Positions 24,808 to 34,250 of a DNA stretch of 64,000 bases are shown piece by piece. The stretch comes from Maribacter sp044594925 (GTDB lineage Bacteria > Bacteroidota > Bacteroidia > Flavobacteriales > Flavobacteriaceae). The stretch lies in NCBI RefSeq assembly GCF_044594925.1, contig NZ_CP138991.1:1860001-1924000 (forward strand), given 5' to 3'. The translations under genes were made by a program, and so were the position numbers. Position 1 is the stretch's first letter. Every line of letters begins with the position of its first letter. Below the pieces are notes generated by a model that was not told the DNA's origin, searched no databases, and worked only from the letters and a program-made list of their open reading frames with translations.

Positions 24808-25095
24808 CTATTTTTTAACCGGAGCGGCTAATTTTCTGCTCATCTCCATAGATATCGCGGACCTATCGAACTTCAATTTCCCAGCCATCGTTTCTATAAC
24901 ACAGGAAGCATCTTTATCGTTTAAATCTACCACTTTGCCATGGAGACCACTTTTTGTAATTACACGGTCACCACGTTTTAATTCCGCCGAAAATTTCTTC
25001 TCATCCTTTTGTCTTTTCATTTGAGGTCTTATCATAAAAAAATAAGCCACAACAAAAATTAAAATCATTGGAAGAAACTGTCCTATATCGCCCAT
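24808..25095 (-). CDS. yajC: Preprotein translocase subunit YajC
   Basis: 95 residues. One membrane helix (about 6-22, FLPMILIFVVAYFFMI) is followed by the conserved RPQMKRQKDEKKFSAELKRGDRVITKSGLHGKVVDL, the standard YajC pattern. It associates with SecDF at the Sec translocon. It is the last gene of the leftward nusB-DUF1573-yajC operon, 22 bases after the DUF1573 gene. Confidence 0.95.
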   Translation of the reverse strand: MGDIGQFLPMILIFVVAYFFMIRPQMKRQKDEKKFSAELKRGDRVITKSGLHGKVVDLNDKDASCVIETMAGKLKFDRSAISMEMSRKLAAPVKK

Positions 25096-25117
25096 TTGGT
25101 AACTATTAAATTTTAAA

Positions 25118-25588
25118 TTATTTAACAGGCCCTAGTGGCGCTGCTCCTTTCGGGTTAACAAAAGCTTTTATTCTTAAAAGCTCGGAACCTTTTTCTGTAT
25201 TTGCGGTAACGGTAATGTTCTTCGTTATCTGATTTTGACCAGCTCCATTGAATTTTACCAATAATTCACCAGATTCTCCTGGAGCAATTGGGTCTTTTGG
25301 AGGATTTGGAACAGTACAACCACAGGTACTTTTAGCATCAGTAATAATCAAAGGTGCATTACCTGTATTGGTAAATTTAAATGCGGTCTCCTGCGGAGTG
25401 CCCTGCTCAATTGTACCAAAGTCGTGCTCGGCCTTTTCAAATGTCATCACTGGAATAGCTTTCGCAGCCTCGTCCCTAACAGCTGCTTCCGCAACGTTAT
25501 CAGTGTTTATTTTACTTGAAGCATTTTCTTTACAAGAAGTGAATGCAAACAAGGAAATCGTACAAATTGCAACTACTATTTTTTTCAT
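25118..25588 (-). CDS. DUF1573 lipoprotein
   Basis: 156 residues. A lipoprotein signal (LFAFTSC, C19) precedes the DUF1573 Ig-like domain (about 50-150: EHDFGTIEQGTPQETAFKFTNTG, the conserved STCGCTVPNPPKDPIAPG, GELLVKFNGAGQ). The family is abundant in Bacteroidetes and its function is unknown; the ASH-like fold suggests protein binding in the periplasm. It lies in the middle of the nusB-DUF1573-yajC operon. Confidence 0.9.
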   Translation of the reverse strand: MKKIVVAICTISLFAFTSCKENASSKINTDNVAEAAVRDEAAKAIPVMTFEKAEHDFGTIEQGTPQETAFKFTNTGNAPLIITDAKSTCGCTVPNPPKDPIAPGESGELLVKFNGAGQNQITKNITVTANTEKGSELLRIKAFVNPKGAAPLGPVK

Positions 25589-25636
25589 TATTTAAAGTAT
25601 TTGTTTTTTAATTAAACGCAAAATTAGAAAAATATT

Positions 25637-26584
25637 TTATAAGAGCCCTCTACCCATTTTATTGAGTTTTCCTTCAACCTTATATTCTTTGGTTAGTTTG
25701 TCTAAAATACCATTGATAAAAATACTGCTTTTAGGTGTCGAATATTCCTTTGCAATTTCTAAATATTCGTTAATTGTTACTCGCTCTGGAATTGATGGGA
25801 AATGGAGTAATTCGCAAATAGCCATTTTAAGCAAGATAGCATCAACATCGGCAATACGATCTTTATCCCAGTTCGGTGTCTTCCCTTCAATTTCCTTCTC
25901 TAAAACATCATTTTTAAGTAAGGTCTTTGATAAGAGCTGGTTGGCAAAATCCATATCTTCCCGATCCTTTAATAATTTGGGAGTAAAATAGTCTGGCCTT
26001 TGTTTTTCTTTAGCCTTTTTAAACAAACGAACGATGAAGGTATTAACTATGGGAATATCATCTATCCAAGTAAGTTTATCATCCTCAAAATATTCGTATA
26101 TCTTGTCATTGGGAGCAATGACCTCTTTGAACAATTCTATGATCACCTCCCTGTCGGATTCATAACTATTATTCACAGAACTCATATAGTCCTTGTAAAT
26201 AGGGCTCTCTAAAATAGCTTTGTAAACAAGCTTTACATATTCCTCATTAAGATACCAATTGTCCAGTTTTCTATTGGTCAATTCTTCTTTTAGGGACTGG
26301 CTATGGATTAACTGAAGTAATAATTTGTTCTTTGTGAACTTAAGCTTATCAGGAAATACTGTTTCTTCGCTGCTTAAATACTTTTTAGAAGCCAAATCTA
26401 TCTGTTCCGTTGCACGTTGATGAAGCTCTATAAAAAGACTTAACCACAGCAGATATAGGCTGTAGGTATTATCTATACTGACTTTTAGAAATTTCTCCTG
26501 TTTTGGCAGAGAGTCATCTTTTGATTGAATTAGCGCATAAATGCATTGCATTACTTTTACCCTAATGTGCCTTCTTGTAAGCAT
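25637..26584 (-). CDS. nusB: Transcription antitermination factor NusB (long Bacteroidetes form)
   Basis: The ATG at 26584 gives 315 residues starting MLTRRHIRVKVMQCIYAL, the NusB N-terminal signature. The C-terminal part has the core NusB fold (about 190-305: DFANQLLSKTLL, DKDRIADVDAILLKMAICELLHFPSIPERVTINEYLEIAKEYS). It is about twice as long as E. coli NusB because of a helical insertion, as in other Bacteroidetes. With NusE and boxA RNA it promotes antitermination, mainly in rRNA operons. Confidence 0.93.
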   Translation of the reverse strand: MLTRRHIRVKVMQCIYALIQSKDDSLPKQEKFLKVSIDNTYSLYLLWLSLFIELHQRATEQIDLASKKYLSSEETVFPDKLKFTKNKLLLQLIHSQSLKEELTNRKLDNWYLNEEYVKLVYKAILESPIYKDYMSSVNNSYESDREVIIELFKEVIAPNDKIYEYFEDDKLTWIDDIPIVNTFIVRLFKKAKEKQRPDYFTPKLLKDREDMDFANQLLSKTLLKNDVLEKEIEGKTPNWDKDRIADVDAILLKMAICELLHFPSIPERVTINEYLEIAKEYSTPKSSIFINGILDKLTKEYKVEGKLNKMGRGLL

Positions 26585-26754
26585 GTGAAAGAACTGTTGT
26601 TTTATGATTGATTTTCGCATGGCAAAAGTAAGCATCTATTAAGACTGCCACAAAAGCATTTGCATTTATCTTAGGTATTTTATAACATTCGATTCTTTCT
26701 CAAAAACTTATCTTTGGCAAATCTCAGAATTAAAATATTGCAACAATAGTTTAG

Positions 26755-28506
26755 ATGAAGGAACTTAAGCATCTTAATAAATACTTCAAAAAATATTGGC
26801 TTAAACTCCTTTTAGGAATCATAATCACCATTATTGCCCGTCTTTTTCAATTGGTAATGCCTTCTTACGTAAACAAGATTATTTCTGTAGTAGAGGAATC
26901 TCTTGAAGAAGGACTAGCAAATGCAACCGCAAAAGAGTTATTACAAGAATATATACTGATCATTATTGGAGCGGCCTTGCTTTCAGGTTTTTTCACCTTT
27001 TTAATGAGGCAGACCATTATTAATGTTTCTAGATATATTGAATACGACCTTAAAAATGAGATTTTTGACCACTATCAAATTTTAAGTCTCAATTTCTACA
27101 AGAAAAATAGGACCGGTGATTTAATGAATCGTATCAGCGAGGATGTGAATCAGGTACGTTTGTATGCTGGTCCGGCAATTATGTACGGAATGCAGACACT
27201 GACCCTTTTCGCATGTCTTATTCCATTAATGTTCATTAAGGCACCAACTTTAGCGGCCTACACACTATTACCGCTACCAATCCTATCCGTCCTTATTTAT
27301 CGAATAAGTAAAATAATTCATAAGCGAAGTACAATCGTACAAGAGTACCTGTCGTCTTTATCTACGTTTACACAAGAGGTATTTTCAGGAGTTTCGGTAA
27401 TTAAGGCTTATGCATTAGAGCCCCAGACAAACCAAGAATTAAGAGATTTGGCCAATGAAGGTAGGAACAAAAGCATGAGCTTGGCAAAAGTGAACGCGTG
27501 GTTCTTTCCCTTAATGATATTACTTATTGGTTTTAGTAATATTCTGGTCATCTACATCGGTGGTAAACAATATATAGATGGGAAAATAGGTGTTGGCCTT
27601 ATAGCCGAATTTATCCTTTACGTGAATATGTTAACGTGGCCCGTAGCCATTGTTGGGTGGTTGACCTCCATAGTGCAACGAGCAGAGGCCAGTCAAAAAA
27701 GAATAAATGAATTTCTGAACGAGTCATCGGAGTTAAATATGGATAATCCCATAGCGCATGAAGTTAAGGGTGATATTGAATTTAAAAATGTAACCTTCAC
27801 CTATGAGGATACAGAAATTACGGCATTAAAGAATCTTTCGTTTCACATAAAGCAAGGAGAAACTACAGCTATTATTGGTAAAACTGGCTCAGGAAAATCT
27901 ACGGTATTAGACCTTGTTGCCCGGCTATACGATGTTACTTCCGGAGAAGTTTTGATAGATGGGATTCCTATTAAAACAATGGATGTGAAAAATCTTAGAG
28001 CCGCTATAGGTGCTGTTCCCCAAGATGCATTTTTGTTCTCTGATACCATTAAGAACAATATAAAGTTTGGAAAATACGATGCAACAGATGATGAAATCAT
28101 AGCTATTGCTAAAAAGGCGGTAGTACATGACAATATCACTGGTTTTTCCAAACAGTACGAGACTGTTTTAGGAGAGCGGGGAATAACGCTAAGCGGAGGG
28201 CAAAAACAACGCGTATCCATTGCAAGAGCTTTAATGAAAGACCCTCAGATATATCTTTTTGATGACTGCCTTTCAGCCGTTGACACGGAAACGGAAGAGG
28301 AAATATTGGCCAATCTAAAAAGAGCCTCACAGAACAGAACTACCTTAATTGTAAGCCATAGGGTATCCTCGGCAAAAAACGCAGATAGAATATTGGTTTT
28401 GGAAGATGGGAAGCTTTTACAAGAAGGAACACACGAAGAACTAAATACTATAGAAGGCTACTATAAAGAGTTGTATAAGAATCAACTTTCCGAGAAAGAA
28501 AACTAG
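26755..28506 (+). CDS. ABC exporter half-transporter (MsbA/multidrug type)
   Basis: 583 residues: a six-helix membrane domain (about 15-320), then a nucleotide-binding domain (about 340-575). The domain has Walker A GKTGSGKST, Q-loop AVPQDAFLF, signature LSGGQ, Walker B IYLFDD and the switch histidine in IVSHR. The residue after the Walker B aspartate is D rather than the usual catalytic E (FDDCLSAVD). This is as in degenerate sites of heterodimeric exporters such as YheI/BmrC. Either this protein pairs with another half-transporter or its Asp suffices. Substrate is unknown; lipid or drug export is likely. Confidence 0.92.
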   Translation: MKELKHLNKYFKKYWLKLLLGIIITIIARLFQLVMPSYVNKIISVVEESLEEGLANATAKELLQEYILIIIGAALLSGFFTFLMRQTIINVSRYIEYDLKNEIFDHYQILSLNFYKKNRTGDLMNRISEDVNQVRLYAGPAIMYGMQTLTLFACLIPLMFIKAPTLAAYTLLPLPILSVLIYRISKIIHKRSTIVQEYLSSLSTFTQEVFSGVSVIKAYALEPQTNQELRDLANEGRNKSMSLAKVNAWFFPLMILLIGFSNILVIYIGGKQYIDGKIGVGLIAEFILYVNMLTWPVAIVGWLTSIVQRAEASQKRINEFLNESSELNMDNPIAHEVKGDIEFKNVTFTYEDTEITALKNLSFHIKQGETTAIIGKTGSGKSTVLDLVARLYDVTSGEVLIDGIPIKTMDVKNLRAAIGAVPQDAFLFSDTIKNNIKFGKYDATDDEIIAIAKKAVVHDNITGFSKQYETVLGERGITLSGGQKQRVSIARALMKDPQIYLFDDCLSAVDTETEEEILANLKRASQNRTTLIVSHRVSSAKNADRILVLEDGKLLQEGTHEELNTIEGYYKELYKNQLSEKEN

Positions 28507-28575
28507 AAAATTGTTGTTGGATAAGGTTTTTTTTGTCATTTTTGATAGAATAATCACACATTTTAACGAAAGGAA

Positions 28576-28953
28576 ATGAGCGACAGAGATCCAATGGACC
28601 AAGAAGAAATTCACTCCAAAGTTTTGCGAGCGGGAAGAAGAACTTACTTTTTTGATGTAAGAAGCACAAAAGCGGGAGACTACTATTTAACTATTACCGA
28701 GAGTAAAAAATTTACTCATGACGATGGTTCTTTTCATTACAAAAAACATAAAATTTACCTCTACAAAGAGGACTTTGATGCCTTCAAAGAAAATGTTGAG
28801 GAGATGATGAATTTTATAATAGATGAAAAAGGTACCGAGGTTATCTCAGAAAGACATCAAAAAGACTTTAAAAAAGAAGAAGATACACCTCCTGCTATAA
28901 GCGAAGAAAAAACAAGCGGTAGTTTTACAGATGTTAGTTTTGACGACATTTAG
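28576..28953 (+). CDS. PUR-alpha-like DNA/RNA-binding protein (DUF3276)
   Basis: 125 residues. A single PUR-type domain covers about 10-85 (KVLRAGRRTYFFDVRSTKAGDYYLTITESKK, KHKIYLYKEDFDAFKENVEEMM). An acidic, disordered tail ends in SFDDI. The related Borrelia protein dimerises and binds single-stranded nucleic acids. It is widespread and highly conserved in Bacteroidetes, suggesting a core but uncharacterised role. The next gene is separated by a strong terminator. Confidence 0.92.
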   Translation: MSDRDPMDQEEIHSKVLRAGRRTYFFDVRSTKAGDYYLTITESKKFTHDDGSFHYKKHKIYLYKEDFDAFKENVEEMMNFIIDEKGTEVISERHQKDFKKEEDTPPAISEEKTSGSFTDVSFDDI

Positions 28954-28977
28954 ATAAAATACTCTTAAATAATTGAT

Positions 28978-29013
28978 AACGACCCTGTTTATTAAGGGTC
29001 GTTTTTTATTTTT
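28978..29013 (+). terminator. Terminator after the PUR-like gene
   Basis: AACGACCCT / AGGGTCGTT with an 8-base loop and a TTTTTTATTTTT run. Confidence 0.85.
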
Positions 29014-29037
29014 ATACAATAGCTAAATCCAACCATA

Positions 29038-31557
29038 ATGAAGAAAATTTTTCTTGCCCTAGTATTTACAACTTACTTTTACTCTAGCGCACAGCAAGAG
29101 CTGGACTTAAACTACTATTTACCTCAAGGAATTACTTATGATGCATCCATACCCACACCAAAAGAGGTTATTGGACACGAAGTAGGTGAATGGCACGTAA
29201 CACATGATAAACTTATGTTCTATATGCAAACGCTGGCAAAGTCTAGCGAGCGCATCACTATAGAGAACAGAGGAGAGACATTTGAGGGAAGGCCATTATT
29301 ATTGCTGACCATTACCACTCCTGATAACCATAAAAATATAGATAAGATAAGAGAGGAGCATATTGCACTTACCGAGAACGCGAGTAACGGCGACACCACT
29401 AACATGCCCATTATAGTATACCAAGGATTTTCTATACACGGAAACGAACCAAGTGGTGCAAATGCCGGTTTGGCTTATGCTTACTACTTGGCAGCAGCTC
29501 AGGGTCCAGAAATCGAAGAGATGTTGAGTGACATGGTAATTTTAATGGATCCTGCCTATAATCCAGATGGCCTACAACGTTTTGCTTACTGGGCGAACAC
29601 CAATAAAAGTATCAATTTAGTAGCAGATAACAACGAACGCGAGTATCATGAGGTATGGCCCGGAGGAAGAACCAATCACTATTGGTTCGATATGAATAGA
29701 GATTGGCTGCCGGTACAACTCCCGGAAAGCAGGGCACGCATCGAAAGTTTTCATAAATGGTTGCCTAATATACTTACCGATCATCATGAAATGGGCACGA
29801 ACTCTACCTTCTTTTTTCAGCCAGGAGAACCTACGAGAGTACACCCATTGACCCCAAAAATTAATCAGGAGTTAACAGCAGAAATTGGGACTTATCACGC
29901 AAAAGCATTGGATAAGATAGGCTCTTTATACTATTCCGAAGAAGGATATGACGACTACTATTACGGGAAAGGCTCTACTTTTCCAGATGTTAATGGTAGC
30001 ATAGGAATTCTTTTTGAACAGGGAAGTTCTAGAGGCCATGTGCAGGAAAGTGAGAACGGGTTATTGACATTTCCCTTTACCATTCGCAACCAATTTACTA
30101 CAGCATTATCCACCATTGAAGCCGCAACAAATATGCGCGAAAAAATCTTGAATTATCAGAAAAAATTCTATCAAGATATTAAGAATGAAGCAGCTAGGAG
30201 CAAAACCAAAGGAATCGTTTTTGGAGATAGTAAAGACGGTGCAAAGGCATGGCACTTAGCAGAGATATTAGAACGTCATAAAATGAAAATCCATGCGTTG
30301 GCAAATGATGTGACCATCAATGGAAAAAAATATGCGAAGGGAAAAAGCTATGTTATTCCCATGGATCAAAAAAACCCTAGATTGGTAAAGGCCATGTTCG
30401 AAAAACGCACCACTTTTACGGATAGCTTATTTTATGATATCTCCGCTTGGACCTTTCCACTTGCGTTTAATATTGATTACGCGGAGGTTGGCTCCTTGAG
30501 TAATGCAGGAGCAAGAATTGATAAATTACCCGCTTTAGAAGGTGTTGTTAGTGCTAAAAGCAATTATGCTTATCTATTTGAATGGAACGAGTATTACACT
30601 CCAAAGGCCTTACACGCCATTATAGAAAAAGGCCTTAGGGCTAAAGTGGCAAAATCTCCATTCACCTTAGAAGGTAAAACATATGATTACGGCACCATTA
30701 TGGTACCGGTACAAAATCAAGATTTAAATGCTTCTGAACTACATGCGTTTTTGGTGGGTATAGCCAAGAAAAGTAACTTAACCATTACAGGGGTAGGCAC
30801 TGGGCTTACTAGAGGAATAGATTTGGGAAGTAATGATTTTGACCCGATTAAAAAACAGAAAATAGCCATTCTAGTTGGGGATGGAATTCGTTCTTATGAC
30901 GCTGGCGAAATCTGGCACTTGTTTGATACACGATATAATATAGAATTGACCAAAATAGATTTAGGGTACTTCTCTTCTGTAGATTTAAACAAATACACCG
31001 ATATTATTATTCCAAGCGCATACGGAAATGCACTGAATAAAAACTATTCAGAAAAACTAAAAGATTGGGTCAAAGATGGCGGTACTTTAATTGGCTATAG
31101 AAATGTAGCGGAGTGGTTCAACAAAAATGAATTCATGAAACTAAAGTTTAAAAAAGACACCTTAATCGCAAAGAATATAGCCTTTGACCAGAAACGAGAT
31201 TTTAGTGGAGCTCAGGTAACTGGCGGTGCTATATTCGAGGCAAGATTAGACCGTTCCCACCCCATAAATTTTGGTTACAAGAACGATAATATTGCCTTAT
31301 TTAGAAATACCAATGTGTATATAGTTCCTGATGAGGATAGCTACAACAACCCTATCACCTATACGAATAGTCCTTTATTGAGTGGTTATATTTCAGAAGA
31401 AAATCTAGAACTTCTTAAAGGTTCCGTTCCGTTTCAAGTACAACGCTTAGGAAAAGGGCGTGTTATCGCTTTCACTGACAACACCAATTTCAGAGCTTTT
31501 TGGTACGGCACCAACAAACTATTAATGAATGCTATTTTCTTCGGAGAAATGATGTAA
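29038..31557 (+). CDS. Exported M14 zinc carboxypeptidase with C-terminal amidotransferase-like domain
   Basis: 839 residues. Signal peptide about 1-18. The M14 domain covers about 45-370: the zinc-ligand pair HxxE in GFSIHGNEPSGANAG, the substrate-binding region DMNRDWLP, DHHEMGTNSTFFFQPGEP, and the catalytic glutamate region GILFEQGSSRGHV. The C-terminal part (about 600-760) looks like a class I glutamine-amidotransferase-type fold without an evident catalytic triad (KIAILVGDGIRSYDAGEIWHLFD). It probably trims peptides in the periplasm or outside. It is monocistronic between two terminators. Confidence 0.9.
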   Translation: MKKIFLALVFTTYFYSSAQQELDLNYYLPQGITYDASIPTPKEVIGHEVGEWHVTHDKLMFYMQTLAKSSERITIENRGETFEGRPLLLLTITTPDNHKNIDKIREEHIALTENASNGDTTNMPIIVYQGFSIHGNEPSGANAGLAYAYYLAAAQGPEIEEMLSDMVILMDPAYNPDGLQRFAYWANTNKSINLVADNNEREYHEVWPGGRTNHYWFDMNRDWLPVQLPESRARIESFHKWLPNILTDHHEMGTNSTFFFQPGEPTRVHPLTPKINQELTAEIGTYHAKALDKIGSLYYSEEGYDDYYYGKGSTFPDVNGSIGILFEQGSSRGHVQESENGLLTFPFTIRNQFTTALSTIEAATNMREKILNYQKKFYQDIKNEAARSKTKGIVFGDSKDGAKAWHLAEILERHKMKIHALANDVTINGKKYAKGKSYVIPMDQKNPRLVKAMFEKRTTFTDSLFYDISAWTFPLAFNIDYAEVGSLSNAGARIDKLPALEGVVSAKSNYAYLFEWNEYYTPKALHAIIEKGLRAKVAKSPFTLEGKTYDYGTIMVPVQNQDLNASELHAFLVGIAKKSNLTITGVGTGLTRGIDLGSNDFDPIKKQKIAILVGDGIRSYDAGEIWHLFDTRYNIELTKIDLGYFSSVDLNKYTDIIIPSAYGNALNKNYSEKLKDWVKDGGTLIGYRNVAEWFNKNEFMKLKFKKDTLIAKNIAFDQKRDFSGAQVTGGAIFEARLDRSHPINFGYKNDNIALFRNTNVYIVPDEDSYNNPITYTNSPLLSGYISEENLELLKGSVPFQVQRLGKGRVIAFTDNTNFRAFWYGTNKLLMNAIFFGEMM

Positions 31558-31566
31558 AAACAGTTT

Positions 31567-31601
31567 ACCTAAGCTTCTTCTTTCTCAAGAGAGGCTTAGG
31601 T
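31567..31601. terminator. Hairpin between M14 gene and convergent acyltransferase gene
   Basis: ACCTAAGC / GCTTAGGT stem around a pyrimidine-rich loop; it overlaps the stop codon of the leftward gene. Confidence 0.6.
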
Positions 31602-32622
31602 ATTTTACAGTTATCCAATTAAACATAAATAAGGCGAGAACTAAACATAACCCAAACCCAAACCCACTGAGTATCGTTAGGGCTATCAAGAGCATAGTAT
31701 AGTATCCTAAGAACCCTAGGATTGCACTAGCAAAACGCAAAGTCCCCATAAATTCTGGCTCCCAAACTTTAGGCTTCATGATTCGCTTCCATAGTAACAC
31801 CACAGGGCAGTTTAACAAAAGAAAGAGCCAATAGAAGAATTTATTTTTACGCTTTGGTTTAATTACCAGAAGTTCAGAATTACCTTCAACATATCTAGAA
31901 ATCAATTCATTCGTTTCTTTTGGGTTCAAATAATCTACTCCCGTCTTATCCAAAAATCGAATTATATCTTCATACTCCGTTTCCGAGGCTATATGTGTAG
32001 TTAATTCCTTTAAGCGGTCAGATACGAGTGTTTTCACCCTTTTAGTAGATGCAACTATATCTTCCTTATCATAGATTGAATCTAAAGAGATGCTCTCGCC
32101 GTAATAAATGGCAACCTCATCAGGAAACCTTGTAGCACATTTGTAATTAACACCTACTGGGACCAGATGAATATCCAAATCCGGATACCTATTTTTTGCT
32201 CGGAACAAAATCCTCGTAAACCCTTTGCTTAATGGACGTACCCGTCGTTTCAAATTATGGTTAGCCTCAGGAAACATTACCAAAGCTTCTTTCTTACTAA
32301 GAACGTCTGCACAAGCATCAAAAACTGCTTCATTTTTACTCAATTTATCCTTACCATCCCTTAACCGGTAGATAGGAATCATTCTGAAAAATTTAAAAAT
32401 AGCATCAAGAATGGGTTTTCCAAAGACATCCGCACGGGTCAAGAAAAAGGGTTTTCTATTACAGGCCACCACAATGAGAAGTACATCTAGCAAGGCACTT
32501 TGGTGATTTGGTAAAAATAGAACTGCTTTATCTTTGGGTACGTTTTCCAGTCCGTGAACCACAATTTTTTTGTGATAGGCATGCAAAGCCAATTTCATTA
32601 GTATTTTTATGAAATAATACAT
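31585..32622 (-). CDS. 1-acylglycerol-3-phosphate acyltransferase (PlsC-like)
   Basis: The ATG at 32622 gives 345 residues; the open frame extends further upstream but overlaps the symporter gene. The PlsC motif LPNHQSALLDVLL (H-x4-D) lies near residue 45. The second motif reads FPEANHN instead of FPEGxR. A C-terminal pair of membrane helices follows (about 280-340). It transfers acyl chains to a lysophospholipid or related acceptor at the inner membrane. The gene begins 8 bases after the symporter stop codon, so the two are cotranscribed. Confidence 0.85.
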   Translation of the reverse strand: MYYFIKILMKLALHAYHKKIVVHGLENVPKDKAVLFLPNHQSALLDVLLIVVACNRKPFFLTRADVFGKPILDAIFKFFRMIPIYRLRDGKDKLSKNEAVFDACADVLSKKEALVMFPEANHNLKRRVRPLSKGFTRILFRAKNRYPDLDIHLVPVGVNYKCATRFPDEVAIYYGESISLDSIYDKEDIVASTKRVKTLVSDRLKELTTHIASETEYEDIIRFLDKTGVDYLNPKETNELISRYVEGNSELLVIKPKRKNKFFYWLFLLLNCPVVLLWKRIMKPKVWEPEFMGTLRFASAILGFLGYYTMLLIALTILSGFGFGLCLVLALFMFNWITVKYLSLS

Positions 32623-32630
32623 CCTATTCG

Positions 32631-33551
32631 TTACGCCAAAGTTTCTTTCTTTACAATACTTTTTGACCAATAACCTGCAAGCAATAGGCCTGACACTAAA
32701 TGCCATATACCCCAAAAAGCCGTTAGTAGTGCCATTCCGCCAAGACCATCAAAGAAAGTGAATATTAATAATAATCCCAATCCAGAATTCTGTATCCCAG
32801 TTTCAATAGTAATAGACTTTCCATTCTTTTGATTCAGTTTAAAAATTTTACTGATGGAAAATCCAGTAAAGAATGCTAACAAATTATGAAGTAAAACTAT
32901 CCAAAAAACATAAAAAATATAATCTAAGAAAATATCCATATTGTTATATAACGCTAGGAACACCAAGGCTATAAAAAAGAGTAGGGATAATGGTTTTAAG
33001 CCCTTTGCAAGTATCAATGCCAACTTGGGTCTAAAATGATGTAAGCACATTCCCAAGAAAAGCGGCAGCCCTAAAAGCAAAGCAACGAGTTTGACCATTT
33101 CAAATGGAGCGATGGCAACGGTCTCTAAAATTTGTGCCGTAGGCTTATATAAAGAACCCCAAAACTCTAAACTTAAGGGCGTCATAATCACGGCCAGAAG
33201 GGTGGCTATGGCAGTAAGACAAACGGAAAGTGCACTATTACCTCCTGCCAAATGGGTAATGAAATTAGAGATGTTACCTCCAGGGCAAGCGGCGACCATT
33301 ATCATTCCCAATGCAATACTAGGATAAGGCTTTAGAATAAGGATTAGAATAAAAGTCACAAGAGGCAATAAGACAAACTGACTTAAAACACCAATTAAAA
33401 TAGGCTTAGGTTTAGACCAAAGTTCCTTAAAATCCTTTATTGAAATCTCTAAGGCAACTCCGAACATAACAAATGCCAAGACTATGTTTAAAACCCATAG
33501 CGCTTCACTATCAAAGTTAATATGTACGTTATCTAAAAGTGTATCGGTCAA
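32631..33551 (-). CDS. Bile acid:sodium symporter family transporter
   Basis: 306 residues with about ten membrane helices. It includes the family-specific MIMVAACPGGNISNFITHLAGGNSALSV (unwound-helix sodium and substrate site) and ETGIQNSGLGLLLIF. Bacterial members of the ASBT/SBF family import organic anions, sterol-like acids or pantoate-type solutes with Na+; the substrate here is unknown. The start is probably the TTG at 33551 because no ATG precedes the conserved core. It is cotranscribed with the acyltransferase. Confidence 0.88.
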   Translation of the reverse strand: MTDTLLDNVHINFDSEALWVLNIVLAFVMFGVALEISIKDFKELWSKPKPILIGVLSQFVLLPLVTFILILILKPYPSIALGMIMVAACPGGNISNFITHLAGGNSALSVCLTAIATLLAVIMTPLSLEFWGSLYKPTAQILETVAIAPFEMVKLVALLLGLPLFLGMCLHHFRPKLALILAKGLKPLSLLFFIALVFLALYNNMDIFLDYIFYVFWIVLLHNLLAFFTGFSISKIFKLNQKNGKSITIETGIQNSGLGLLLIFTFFDGLGGMALLTAFWGIWHLVSGLLLAGYWSKSIVKKETLA

Positions 33552-33658
33552 AGAGTATGCAGTTGGTTAACTTAAACACATTGATGTTAAAAATATGGTT
33601 TATAAGTACAAACAACAATAGAATAACACTTAACTTTAGGACTCCAGAATAAAAAGTT

Positions 33659-34219
33659 ATGGCAAGAACAGAAAGTAATATGTTGGACCTTGGAACACAG
33701 GCTCCCGAATTTAAACTTCTTGATACCGTTAGTGGCACCACCATGCACCTGTCCGATATGACGGGAGAACATGGTACGGTTATCCTATTTATATGTAATC
33801 ACTGTCCTTTTGTAATTCATGTAAATCCAGAAATTATCAAAATGGCCAAAACATATCGATCAAAAGGCGTTCAATTTATTGGCATTTCCAGTAACGATGT
33901 TGTTAATTATCCTCAGGATGGTCCGGAACTAATGAAAATAAAAGCTTTAGAGGAAGGTTATACCTTTCCCTATCTTTATGATGAAACCCAAGAAGTAGCC
34001 AAAGCTTATGACGCTGCCTGCACCCCAGACTTCTATTTATTCGATAACAAGTTAAAACTTGTATATCGCGGTCAGCTAGACGATTCGCGACCTGGAAATG
34101 GAAAAGACCTCACGGGAAAAGACCTCAGGGAGGCAATAGATGCACTCTTAAAAAACGAACCTATCTCCACAAACCAAAAACCAAGCATTGGTTGTAATAT
34201 AAAATGGGCCAGTTCTTAA
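33659..34219 (+). CDS. Thioredoxin-family/peroxiredoxin-like protein with CNHCPF motif
   Basis: 186 residues. Redoxin fold: LGTQAPEFKLLDTVSG, then ILFICNHCPFVIHVNPEI with the CxxC pair, GVQFIGISSNDVVNYPQDGP, and a C-terminal SIGCNIKW that adds a third cysteine. This combination defines a thioredoxin-like family common in marine Bacteroidetes and Proteobacteria, probably cytoplasmic. Exact substrate is unknown. A GNAT gene follows 31 bases later. Confidence 0.87.
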   Translation: MARTESNMLDLGTQAPEFKLLDTVSGTTMHLSDMTGEHGTVILFICNHCPFVIHVNPEIIKMAKTYRSKGVQFIGISSNDVVNYPQDGPELMKIKALEEGYTFPYLYDETQEVAKAYDAACTPDFYLFDNKLKLVYRGQLDDSRPGNGKDLTGKDLREAIDALLKNEPISTNQKPSIGCNIKWASS

Positions 34220-34250
34220 GAGCAAGCAGCAACCTATAGCAACAGTGTAC

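Noticed and set aside
28945..28975. Possible sixth copy of the iron-block palindrome after the PUR-like gene
   Set aside because: ATTTAGAT and TTAAATAA are present but the spacing is wrong and the site lies at the 3' end of an unrelated gene.
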